Assembly (NCBI GenBank): GCA_016933745.1
Contig: JAFGAK010000338.1
Location: 1-35,132, forward strand
DNA length: 35,132 nt
Reading direction: 5' to 3'
Source of the DNA: Bacteroidales bacterium
GTDB taxonomy: Bacteria > Bacteroidota > Bacteroidia > Bacteroidales > UBA12170
The translations under genes were made by a program, and so were the position numbers. Every line of letters begins with the position of its first letter. Positions within the stretch are counted from its first letter, which is position 1. The notes beneath the pieces are model-generated. The model was not told the origin of the DNA. It saw only the letters and a list, made by a program, of their open reading frames with translations, and searched no databases. This document shows, one piece after another, positions 27,134-35,132 of the stretch.

Positions 27134-28036
27134 TTAATTTGGCAGGTTTCGTAGAACGAAAGCAATTTTCTCTGAAGTGCTTAAATTCCCATCAATCCAG
27201 TTGATTTCAAATCCTTGTTTTTCCATCCTTCGGAACCAAGTCATTTGCCGTTTACTAAATTGATGAATTGCTGTATTTAAGCGTCTAAACATCTCGTTGT
27301 ACGCCAAATTTCCTTCCAGATAATCGGTTACCCATTTGTATTCTAAACCATAAAAAGTGAGTTGTTCTGGTTGAATACCCGTTGCCAATAGATTCCGTAC
27401 TTCGTCGATCATACCGTTTTTCAAACGTTCTTCCAATCGCTCTGTAATTCGCATTCGAACAATGCGACGGTCGTAATTGATGCCAAATATTTTCGATTCA
27501 ATTTTTGGGAAATCAATATCAATATCCGGATACACATCGTAATGTTTTTGTATTTCGATTGCTCGAATCAGTCGTTCCCTTTCAGATATATCGGTGGTAT
27601 TATGCAAGGTTTTATAACTTTCCAGTATTGAGACTAATTCTTCGTCGTCTTTGCTTTCCAGTTCTTCTCTGAGCTCCATATTTTTGGGGACGTCAAGCAA
27701 TTTATATCCCTTAAGAATACTTTCGATATACAATCCAGTTCCTCCACAAAGGATTGGAAAATTTCCTCTTTTTTCGATTCCTTCGTATGCTTCTAAGAAA
27801 TCTTTCTGAAATTCATACACATTGTATTCGTAACCGGGATCTACCATATCGATTAGATGATAAGGGATTTTTTTTTCATCTACCATGTATTCCGATAAAT
27901 CTTTACCTGTTCCAATGTCCATTCCTCGATAGACTTGCCTTGAATCTGCGCTAATAATTTCGCCATTTAACAAAGCTGCTAATTGTGTAGCAAAACCTGT
28001 TTTTCCGGTGGCTGTAGGACCTAAAATTACAATCAT
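27134..28036 (-). CDS. miaA: tRNA dimethylallyltransferase
   Basis: ILGPTATGKTGFATQLA P-loop, ISADSRQVYRGMDIGTGK, LCGGTGLYIESIL, SKRQMTWFRR. Confidence 0.96.
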   Translation of the reverse strand: MIVILGPTATGKTGFATQLAALLNGEIISADSRQVYRGMDIGTGKDLSEYMVDEKKIPYHLIDMVDPGYEYNVYEFQKDFLEAYEGIEKRGNFPILCGGTGLYIESILKGYKLLDVPKNMELREELESKDDEELVSILESYKTLHNTTDISERERLIRAIEIQKHYDVYPDIDIDFPKIESKIFGINYDRRIVRMRITERLEERLKNGMIDEVRNLLATGIQPEQLTFYGLEYKWVTDYLEGNLAYNEMFRRLNTAIHQFSKRQMTWFRRMEKQGFEINWIDGNLSTSEKIAFVLRNLPN

Positions 28037-28058
28037 AATTTCTAATAAAAATGCAAAA

Positions 28059-29279
28059 TTAAACTTTTGATTTTAGTTTGCGAAGGTAATATTCAAAATT
28101 CGCCATCTCGTCTCTTAGATTTTGCAAATAATCACTATTTGAGAAATCAATTTCTTTTCCAACAGTTTCAAACTTAAAGGAATAATCTTTATTTAAAGAA
28201 TTGAAATACAAAAGATTACCATTAAGCCTGGCAGTTTGTTCATTCTCTGAACCCGTATTTTGAGATTTGAGAAACTGTAAAATTCGGAGTCCATCGACCA
28301 AGCTTTCACAAGCATTTACAAATTGTTCGTTCGTTTTATAATTTTTCCTTAGCGGCTCCCAAATTTCTGCTCGTTTCAATTGTTTTTTCAGAAAGATACT
28401 CATCGGCGTTTCTTGTGTTTTAGAATACAACAAAGGGAACATTTGATAGGTTTCTTTTACTTGTTTGAATTGATCGTAAGAATAAATTGGATAAGAGCTC
28501 CAGTCGCCATTATTGCCCTTAATCATAGCCGGGCCTGTCCCGAAATTGACACGGTTTGAAAATCGTGCAGCCGGATAAACAAAAACTTCATTGTATTGCT
28601 CAATCTTTCCATATTTCCGAAGTTTTTGTAAAAAATAGAAATCTTCTCCGGAGTTCTTCGGACTCATTCCTCCTATTTTAATATAAACTCCAACCGTAGT
28701 TGCCAAAGCAGATCCCAAGGCGGTAAAATTGTAAGGATTATCAATCAAAAGCATATTGATTGCATAATTTCGCATGTAAATTTCGTAGCGTAGAATTGCA
28801 AGATTGGTTGCCGAATCATTCGTAAGCTTGTGGTAATATGGATTTGCTAGACCTACGGGACTATTTGAACTATTAAAAATTTTAAAAACCGACTCTAAAT
28901 AATTTTCAGGATAAAAAGTATCCGCATCGATGCTGACAATGATATCTTTAGGTTCTCCGAGATTAGCAGCATAATCCATCGCAATTTTACGAGCCCATCC
29001 AACTCCTTTTTGCTTTCCTTTCCATCCTTTCCCTCGACTGCTTTTATCTAAAACATGTGTTGTAAAATGCTTGTAATTCGATATTATTTCAATTGATTGC
29101 TTGTTATTAATGCATTGCTCTTGAGTCAATTTGTTTTCCCACCATTCATCAGGTTGGTTGATGCAAGCAACTAATTCAAAATTCCGGATGCTTTGTTTAT
29201 TCAATGCTTCCAAAAGAGCAGGCAAATTTTCAGCTTCATTTAAGATTGGTAAACAAACAAAAATCTTTTGCATCAGCAT
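28059..29279 (-). CDS. Family 2-like glycosyltransferase
   Basis: FVCLPILNEAENLPALLEAL, IVSIDADTFYPENYLESV, GGMSPKNSGEDFYFLQKL. Confidence 0.8.
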   Translation of the reverse strand: MLMQKIFVCLPILNEAENLPALLEALNKQSIRNFELVACINQPDEWWENKLTQEQCINNKQSIEIISNYKHFTTHVLDKSSRGKGWKGKQKGVGWARKIAMDYAANLGEPKDIIVSIDADTFYPENYLESVFKIFNSSNSPVGLANPYYHKLTNDSATNLAILRYEIYMRNYAINMLLIDNPYNFTALGSALATTVGVYIKIGGMSPKNSGEDFYFLQKLRKYGKIEQYNEVFVYPAARFSNRVNFGTGPAMIKGNNGDWSSYPIYSYDQFKQVKETYQMFPLLYSKTQETPMSIFLKKQLKRAEIWEPLRKNYKTNEQFVNACESLVDGLRILQFLKSQNTGSENEQTARLNGNLLYFNSLNKDYSFKFETVGKEIDFSNSDYLQNLRDEMANFEYYLRKLKSKV

Positions 29280-29291
29280 GGTGATTTAATT

Positions 29292-29327
29292 AAAAAAAAG
29301 TGGCTACTCGTTAATTCGAATAGCCAC
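29292..29327 (-). terminator. Rho-independent terminator of the BNR/VPS10-repeat gene
   Basis: GTGGCTACTCG-TTAATT-CGAATAGCCAC stem (one mismatch), 29300-29327, with minus-strand T-run (aaaaaaaa 29292-29299). Confidence 0.75.
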
Positions 29328-29347
29328 CTTTTAACTTTAATATTGTA

Positions 29348-32300
29348 CTATTTTAGAAATTCAGGTAAACGACCCGGAGTCCACATGGCTCCTGCTTCGT
29401 CTAATTTTTTCTCTATCGTTTCCATTTCAGCTTTTGCTGCTTTAATTTTAGTCAATACAGGTGGAAATTCATCAACCAATATTTCGTAATTAGAAATAGC
29501 TGTTTGAGTTGGAGCTGAAGTCGATTCCCAAAGACCAAGAAGGATAATTCCCAATCTTTCATTCAAAGCAACTTGCTCAGGTGGCACTTCCTCCGGACTA
29601 GCCAACGGAGTTGTTCCATTTAATACAAACAAAATATCATCTAAGTTTTCAGATAATTTTTTAGCTTGTAATGAAAGCTCCAAAGAACAATTAGGTGTGT
29701 TATGAATTGCTTGACGAACCTGTACCAAACGTGATTTCATTTCATTTACATATCGTTCTGAACCATCCATTACTTTTCCTAAGTCAACAACTTGCTTTTG
29801 GAAAGCAACCAAAGCGGCTCTGTCACTTGCGCCTAAAGTAGTGTTATTTAGTACTTTTGCAGTAAATTCAACCGGACCGGCAAGTACTTTAGCTTCCCCA
29901 TTAAATAGCATCGACATACTCACTTTGTATTTCCCGGGCATTGCTAACATTCCGTCAGAACCATTGTTGGTTGGATTAAACTCAGTAATTGGCCTACGAG
30001 GAGGATAAGGTCCTTGATAACGCAAATTCCAAACCGCTCTATTTATTCCTGCTGAAGGTTTTTTGTAAATATTTTTCACCACATCGCCATCCGAATCTGT
30101 TACGGTGAAAACTAACAAGGGAGCTTCTTGATTTTCCTCTGCTTTTAGTTCTTCTTTCGAAACTTTAGGCATTGGTTTTCCTTCTTTGAAAAGCTCAGCT
30201 TCTTTTTTCTGTCTTTGCTTTTTAAGAGTTTCAGGAACTTCTTTTAAGTAATAAGTAAAAGTTGCACCAAACTCAGGATTTTCTCCAAAATACACCGTTG
30301 AACCTTGTCCATATCTTGAGCCAGTTTCTAAATACATGAGCGCATCGGCAACAGGAAATAATTCACCTTCTGTATTCAATAATTCTTCGTTTACATCGCG
30401 TAAAGCAGAATAATCATCAATGATATAAAATCCACGACCAAAAGTTGCAATTACAAGGTCATTTTCGCGTTGCTGAATCGCGATATCTCTTACAGCAACA
30501 TCAGGTAAGCCTGCATCTTGTTTTTTCCAAGACTTACCACCATCAAGACTCAAAAAGAAACTAAATTCTGTTCCTACAAAAAGAATATTTTCTTTCACAA
30601 AATCTTGTTCGATGGTATGCACGGAACCGTTTTCAGGTAAATTGGCAGCAATCGAAACCCATGTTTTTCCTTTATCCACGCTCTTCAATAAATAAGGTTT
30701 AAAATCATCGCCTTTGGTATTATTAAATGAAGCATAAACTACATTTTCATCAAATCTAGAAGGCATGATATCGCTTACAGGTGTATATTCAGGAACACCA
30801 GGGAATTTCGAGATTTTCGTCCAATTTTTTCCATCATTATCAGAAACTTGAATCACTCCATCGTCGGTACCTGCAAATAAAAGTCCGGCTTTTACAGGTG
30901 ATTCAATCAAGGTTAAGATGGTTCCCCATTGAGAAGTAGAAACATGCTTAACTACGGCATTACTAGGCCAATATTTTCCCATCATCGGAAATTGATCACG
31001 GTCTTCGTTGCGTGTTAAATCTTCACTAATTTTAGTCCATGTATTTCCTCTATCTGTTGACTTAAAAACCTTATTAGCAGCCATGTACAAAGTTTGACCA
31101 TTGTGAGAACTCAAAATTAATGGAGCATCCCAATTCCAACGGTAAGTTTCTTCGCCTTTTAAAGGTGCAGGTTTAATACTGGTTGCTTCGCCTGATTTTT
31201 TATCATAACGATACACATTTCCATATTGATATTCAGAATAAACAATGTTTGGATCGTCTGGATCAACAGCTTGCCAGAAACCATCTCCACCAACAGTTAC
31301 AACCCATTCGCCAACTGTTACACCTGCACTGCTTGTATTTTGATTTGGTCCACCATAACTATTGTTATCTTGCGTACCTCCATATACCCAATAAAATGGA
31401 TAACTGTTATCAGCAAATACTCGATAGAATTGTGTTACAGGTAAATTTGATTTAAAAATATAATTTTTTCCGCTATCAAAACTTTCATAAACACCACCGT
31501 CACCTCCAATCATTAAATGATTGGTATCTTTTGGATCTATCCACAAAGCATGATCATCAACGTGACGAGCATTATTTCCGAGTGGAGTCCAATTTTTTCC
31601 ACCATCTAGCGTATATCTAGTAACTGTTTCCATCGAATACACTTTATCTACATCAACGGGATCTGCTACAATGGTATTGTAATATTGTCCGCTAGAAGAA
31701 TACGAACTCATCTTAGTAAAAGAAGCTCCTTTGTCAGTAGATCGGAAAAATCCACCTTGATCATCTTGAGCTTCAATAATTAAATAGATTACATTATTAT
31801 CTACCGGAGAAACAGCAATTCCCATTCCACCCATATCGCCGCTAGGCAAACCTTTACTAACTTTATTCCAAGTAGCTCCGGCATCTGTTGACTTATAAAA
31901 AGCGGTTTCGGGTCCACCTCCAATTTTTCCAAATGCACGTCTACGACGCTGTTCGGAGGTAGCATACACAATTTTAGAATTAGAAGGATCTATAACGACA
32001 TTATTCACACCTGTGTTTTCGGAAATCTCAAGAACTTTGTTCCAAGTTTTTCCTCCATCTGTTGTTTTGTATAAACCTCTGTCACCGCCTGGACCCCAAG
32101 CAGAACCTTCCGCTGCAACATACACAATATCAGAATTTTCAGGATCGATAGCAATCATTCCAATTTGTCGACTTTCTTTCAAGCCCATGTTTTTCCAGCT
32201 TTTTCCGCCGTCTTCGGTTTTGTAAACACCGTTTCCATAACCTAAAGCTCGCTGGTGATTATTCTCACCAGTGCCAGTCCATAAGACATTACTATTGTTT

Positions 32301-32647
32301 GGATCGATGCTAATGCAACCAATGCTGTACACGCCGTTTTTATCAAAAACAGGTGTCCAAGTAGTTCCATTGTTTACCGTTTTCCAGATATGTCCTGCTG
32401 AGGCTGCTACATAATATTCGCTTGTATTGTTTGGATTTACGGCAAAATCTGAAATTCTTCCGGAAGTGAAAGCAGGACCAATCGATCGCCACTTTAGGCC
32501 AGAAAAAGATGTTTTTTCGATGATCGATTTTTCTTTCGTTACCTCTTTTTCTTTTTTTGCAGCAAATGCTGAACTTACGATCAACATGGCCAATAGAAAG
32601 ACACTAAAAGTCTTTAGATTTTGAACTAATTTATTTTTTACTTTCAT
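29348..32647 (-). CDS. Large secreted BNR/VPS10 (sortilin-like) repeat protein
   Basis: Signal peptide; many Asp-box/BNR repeats (STDGGKTWNKV, SVDKGKTWVSI, SLDGGKSWKK). Confidence 0.87.
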   Translation of the reverse strand: MKVKNKLVQNLKTFSVFLLAMLIVSSAFAAKKEKEVTKEKSIIEKTSFSGLKWRSIGPAFTSGRISDFAVNPNNTSEYYVAASAGHIWKTVNNGTTWTPVFDKNGVYSIGCISIDPNNSNVLWTGTGENNHQRALGYGNGVYKTEDGGKSWKNMGLKESRQIGMIAIDPENSDIVYVAAEGSAWGPGGDRGLYKTTDGGKTWNKVLEISENTGVNNVVIDPSNSKIVYATSEQRRRRAFGKIGGGPETAFYKSTDAGATWNKVSKGLPSGDMGGMGIAVSPVDNNVIYLIIEAQDDQGGFFRSTDKGASFTKMSSYSSSGQYYNTIVADPVDVDKVYSMETVTRYTLDGGKNWTPLGNNARHVDDHALWIDPKDTNHLMIGGDGGVYESFDSGKNYIFKSNLPVTQFYRVFADNSYPFYWVYGGTQDNNSYGGPNQNTSSAGVTVGEWVVTVGGDGFWQAVDPDDPNIVYSEYQYGNVYRYDKKSGEATSIKPAPLKGEETYRWNWDAPLILSSHNGQTLYMAANKVFKSTDRGNTWTKISEDLTRNEDRDQFPMMGKYWPSNAVVKHVSTSQWGTILTLIESPVKAGLLFAGTDDGVIQVSDNDGKNWTKISKFPGVPEYTPVSDIMPSRFDENVVYASFNNTKGDDFKPYLLKSVDKGKTWVSIAANLPENGSVHTIEQDFVKENILFVGTEFSFFLSLDGGKSWKKQDAGLPDVAVRDIAIQQRENDLVIATFGRGFYIIDDYSALRDVNEELLNTEGELFPVADALMYLETGSRYGQGSTVYFGENPEFGATFTYYLKEVPETLKKQRQKKEAELFKEGKPMPKVSKEELKAEENQEAPLLVFTVTDSDGDVVKNIYKKPSAGINRAVWNLRYQGPYPPRRPITEFNPTNNGSDGMLAMPGKYKVSMSMLFNGEAKVLAGPVEFTAKVLNNTTLGASDRAALVAFQKQVVDLGKVMDGSERYVNEMKSRLVQVRQAIHNTPNCSLELSLQAKKLSENLDDILFVLNGTTPLASPEEVPPEQVALNERLGIILLGLWESTSAPTQTAISNYEILVDEFPPVLTKIKAAKAEMETIEKKLDEAGAMWTPGRLPEFLK

Positions 32648-32668
32648 TGTGGTTTGTTTAATGATTAC

Positions 32669-33661
32669 TTATTTATCTGTGCTTGATTTTCCTCCTTTTT
32701 TTGGCTTAGCAATGCTTTCACGCATGCTTGTATCCGCCTTAATATTCTCAAATTTATAATAATCCATGATACCTAAATTTCCGTTTCTAAAAGCTTCGGC
32801 AATAGCTCTTGGAATTTCAGCTTCAGCCAAAATTACTGCTGCTCTGGCTTCTTGAGCCTTAGCAACCATTTCCTGTTCTAATGCAACTGCCATCGCTCTG
32901 CGCTTTTCGGCTTGGGCTTGTGCGATATTTTTATCTGCATTTGCCTGATCCATTTGCAAAACAGCACCAATATTTTTTCCAATATCGATATCTGCAATAT
33001 CAATGGATAATATTTCGAAAGCTGTACCAGCATCCAATCCTTTGGATAAAACCACTTTTGAAATAGAATCCGGGTTTTCTAAAACTGCTTTGTGACTAGC
33101 AGAGGATCCGATGGAAGAAACGACGCCTTCGCCGATTCGAGCTAACACGGTTTCCTCTCCTGCACCACCAACTAATTGTTTAATGTTGGCACGTACCGTA
33201 ACTCTTGCTTTTGCAATTAATTGAATTCCATCTTTCGCAACGGCAGTTACAGGGGGCGTATTAATTACCTTAGGATTTACCGACATTTGAACGGCTTGAA
33301 AAACATCTCGTCCTGCTAAATCTATCGCAGTAGCGGTTTTAAAATCCAATCCCATATTGGCTTTATCGGCAGAAATTAAGGCTTCGACAACATTTTTTAT
33401 TTTTCCTCCAGCTAAATAGTGCGCTTCTAAATCGTCGCGCTTCAATTCGAGTCCAGCTTTTTTTGAAGTAATCATTGCATTTACAATAATTTTAGGTGGA
33501 ACATTTCTCCATCTCATGAGGACCAATTGTACCAAGGAAACGCGCACACCCGATACAAGTGCCGAGAACCAAAGTCCAACAGGGATATAAACAAAAAGCA
33601 GCCAAATTGTAATAACAATTGCTACAATGATTCCAATTAACATTCCCATACCATCTTCCAT
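32669..33661 (-). CDS. floA: Flotillin-like protein FloA (YqfA/UPF0365)
   Basis: N-terminal membrane segment; [25 protein letters not shown]-like region; [67 protein letters not shown]. Confidence 0.92.
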   Translation of the reverse strand: MEDGMGMLIGIIVAIVITIWLLFVYIPVGLWFSALVSGVRVSLVQLVLMRWRNVPPKIIVNAMITSKKAGLELKRDDLEAHYLAGGKIKNVVEALISADKANMGLDFKTATAIDLAGRDVFQAVQMSVNPKVINTPPVTAVAKDGIQLIAKARVTVRANIKQLVGGAGEETVLARIGEGVVSSIGSSASHKAVLENPDSISKVVLSKGLDAGTAFEILSIDIADIDIGKNIGAVLQMDQANADKNIAQAQAEKRRAMAVALEQEMVAKAQEARAAVILAEAEIPRAIAEAFRNGNLGIMDYYKFENIKADTSMRESIAKPKKGGKSSTDK

Positions 33662-33696
33662 ATCAAAACTGTTTTTAGTGTTTGTGAATTTGTATT

Positions 33697-34164
33697 TTAT
33701 TTTTCTATTATTTCTACAAAGATTTTATTGTTTTCAATTTCAACCACTTGCACCTCTTTTCCGGGATCAACAAAAGCACCAAAAGTAGACACTTCAACAA
33801 AATCATCACCGAAACGGGCTTTTCCCATCGGAGTTAATCGCGATATTGTAACTCCTGTGCTTCCAACCGTAATATTTTCTACTTGTTGACTTATTTTTGA
33901 ATCAATACTTGTTGAAAGCATTGCTTTATTCCAAGTATTGGATCGAAGCGCCATCACCAAAGTTACGATGCTAAATAATGAAGTTCCAACCAAACTGATG
34001 ATTCCCCATGTATTACCATACAAGATAAAGATTTCGTACACGCCAAATGCCAATGCAACTATTCCAATAATGCCCACAAAAGTAGTTCCGGGTATAACTA
34101 GAAGTTCAAGCAAGATAAAAATGATTCCTAGGGTAATTAAAATTAAAATGATAATCCAAGACAT
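33697..34164 (-). CDS. NfeD-family membrane protein
   Basis: Hydrophobic helices then OB-like [51 protein letters not shown]; upstream of floA. Confidence 0.88.
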   Translation of the reverse strand: MSWIIILILITLGIIFILLELLVIPGTTFVGIIGIVALAFGVYEIFILYGNTWGIISLVGTSLFSIVTLVMALRSNTWNKAMLSTSIDSKISQQVENITVGSTGVTISRLTPMGKARFGDDFVEVSTFGAFVDPGKEVQVVEIENNKIFVEIIEK

Positions 34165-34284
34165 TGCTTACTAATTTCTGTAAAATTAATAAAACTAATG
34201 GGATTTGGAAAAAGAATGTTGCTTCTTTTTTGGAGGAATCAGCTTGAAATACTTTACCCAAGAATTAAGTATAGATATCTACCC

Positions 34285-34557
34285 TTAATCAATACTTACG
34301 GTTAAATCGCGTCTCGATAATTCATCAAACATTGGCTTTAAAATGGTAAAAGCATCCGTTTTAACAATGCATTTCCCCTTATAATGAACGATAAAAGCAC
34401 ACTGTTCAGCTTGAATTTGGTCGTGTTTACAAACGTCCACAAGAGATTCAATAACATGATCGAACGTATTAAAATCGTCGTTAAATAAAATCAATGATTT
34501 ATTCCCATCTAGGGTTTCATTGTATTCATAAACCGGATTTTGTTTTTCTTTTGTCAT
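34285..34557 (-). CDS. clpS: ATP-dependent Clp protease adaptor ClpS
   Basis: SLILFNDDFNTFDHVIESLVDVCKHDQIQAEQCAFIVHYKGKCIVKTD. Confidence 0.92.
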   Translation of the reverse strand: MTKEKQNPVYEYNETLDGNKSLILFNDDFNTFDHVIESLVDVCKHDQIQAEQCAFIVHYKGKCIVKTDAFTILKPMFDELSRRDLTVSID

Positions 34558-34561
34558 GCTG

Positions 34562-34569
34562 CAAAAATA
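34562..34569 (-). promoter_or_regulatory. Candidate -7 box (TATTTTTG) for clpS, 4 nt from the ATG
   Basis: Minus strand TATTTTTG-CAGC-ATG. Confidence 0.35.
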
Positions 34570-34624
34570 CGAAAAAGTAACTTTAACTTGTTAGAAGGAT
34601 TGAATTATTAACTTTTTGTTACAA

Positions 34625-34654
34625 TTCAATGGATTTAAAATCCTTTTAACTTTG
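34625..34654 (+). promoter_or_regulatory. Candidate promoter TTC-N19-TAACTTTG for the NUDIX gene
   Basis: -7 box 34647-34654, 4 nt upstream of ATG 34659. Confidence 0.4.
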
Positions 34655-34658
34655 CAAA

Positions 34659-35132
34659 ATGCAGAATATACATTTGTTTCGCGAAAAATTAACAAAAGCA
34701 TTCACCAAAGAACTGCCTGGGCCAAAATCACATTTAGAATTGGCTCATTTGGAACGAGTGGAAGAAGTAAAACGACTTGCTAAGCCTAAAAACGCAAAGG
34801 AAAGTGCTGTCCTTGTTATCCTTTTTCCTGAAAACGACGAAATCCATTTGCTTCTAATTCAAAGAACCATCTATAATGGAGCGCACAGCGGACAAATTTC
34901 TTTCCCCGGTGGTAAGGTAGAAGAGACAGATGTTGATTATATACACACTGCTTTACGAGAAACAGAAGAAGAAATTGGACTTTCTGTTTTGTCTCAGCAA
35001 ATCGTTGGAAAACTATCCAATATTTATATTCCGCCAAGCAATTTTGTTGTAGAGCCTTTTGTGGCTGTTATTGATCAACTTAATGATTTAAAATTGAATT
35101 TTTCAGAAGTTGAAACCATTTATAAAATTCCT
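34659..35132 (+). CDS. NUDIX hydrolase, CoA pyrophosphatase-like, 3'-truncated by window edge (absent from ORF track)
   Basis: Manual translation MQNIHLFREKLTKAFTKELPGPKSHLELAHLERVEEVKR...ISFPGGKVEETDVDYIHTALRETEEEIGL; Nudix box; no stop before window end. Confidence 0.88.
   Translation, partial: MQNIHLFREKLTKAFTKELPGPKSHLELAHLERVEEVKRLAKPKNAKESAVLVILFPENDEIHLLLIQRTIYNGAHSGQISFPGGKVEETDVDYIHTALRETEEEIGLSVLSQQIVGKLSNIYIPPSNFVVEPFVAVIDQLNDLKLNFSEVETIYKIP

Noticed and set aside
31183-31455. Plus-strand ORFs 90 and 72 aa within the BNR-repeat gene
   Set aside because: Antisense to a well supported CDS; composition (His/Leu/Gln-rich) is typical of a shadow frame.
29348-32647. BNR/VPS10-repeat protein as a novel system component
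   Set aside because: Common secreted repeat family in Bacteroidota; no link to the pigment operon beyond proximity.
34816-35037. Minus-strand 73-aa ORF
   Set aside because: Antisense to the NUDIX CDS whose Nudix box is clear.
1-35132. CRISPR arrays, transposons, tRNA/rRNA genes, defence systems
   Set aside because: No repeat-spacer structure, transposase/integrase, RNA gene or defence gene set was recognised on either strand.

Overview
AT-rich Bacteroidota-type window. The core is a minus-strand pigment operon of about 16 kb (roughly 27068 down to 11052, ~21 genes with very short gaps or overlaps) of the flexirubin / aryl-polyene plus dialkylresorcinol (DAR) type. In transcription order it contains: an aromatic ammonia-lyase (TAL-like), FabG-type ketoreductase, ketosynthase, ACP, LpxL-like acyltransferase, DarA, DarB, an unlisted 59-aa membrane ORF, a secreted desulfoferrodoxin-like protein, a hotdog dehydratase-like protein, a conserved unknown, a BtrH-like Cys acyltransferase, a 4HBT thioesterase, a ketosynthase, a half-size thiolase-fold protein, a second ACP, a third ketosynthase, a chain-length-factor-like degenerate ketosynthase, a polysaccharide deacetylase, a DUF2141-like protein and a LolA-like protein. 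Housekeeping or generic genes flank it: a 5'-truncated formate dehydrogenase alpha subunit, a TPR protein, gyrA, clpC and a T9SS-tailed endonuclease I on one side; miaA, a GT2, a BNR/VPS10-repeat protein, floA, nfeD, clpS and a 3'-truncated NUDIX/CoA pyrophosphatase gene on the other. Most noteworthy: the 59-aa HX13H membrane ORF next to a secreted superoxide-reductase-like protein inside the pigment operon; a KS/CLF pair with all three catalytic residues lost in the CLF; a hotdog dehydratase lacking the usual His; a BtrH-like enzyme that could form the DAR ester; no ligase, exporter or oxygenase in the window; and several inverted repeats placed on Bacteroidota-type promoters (gyrA/clpC, clpS/NUDIX). 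No tRNA, rRNA, CRISPR array or transposon was recognised.
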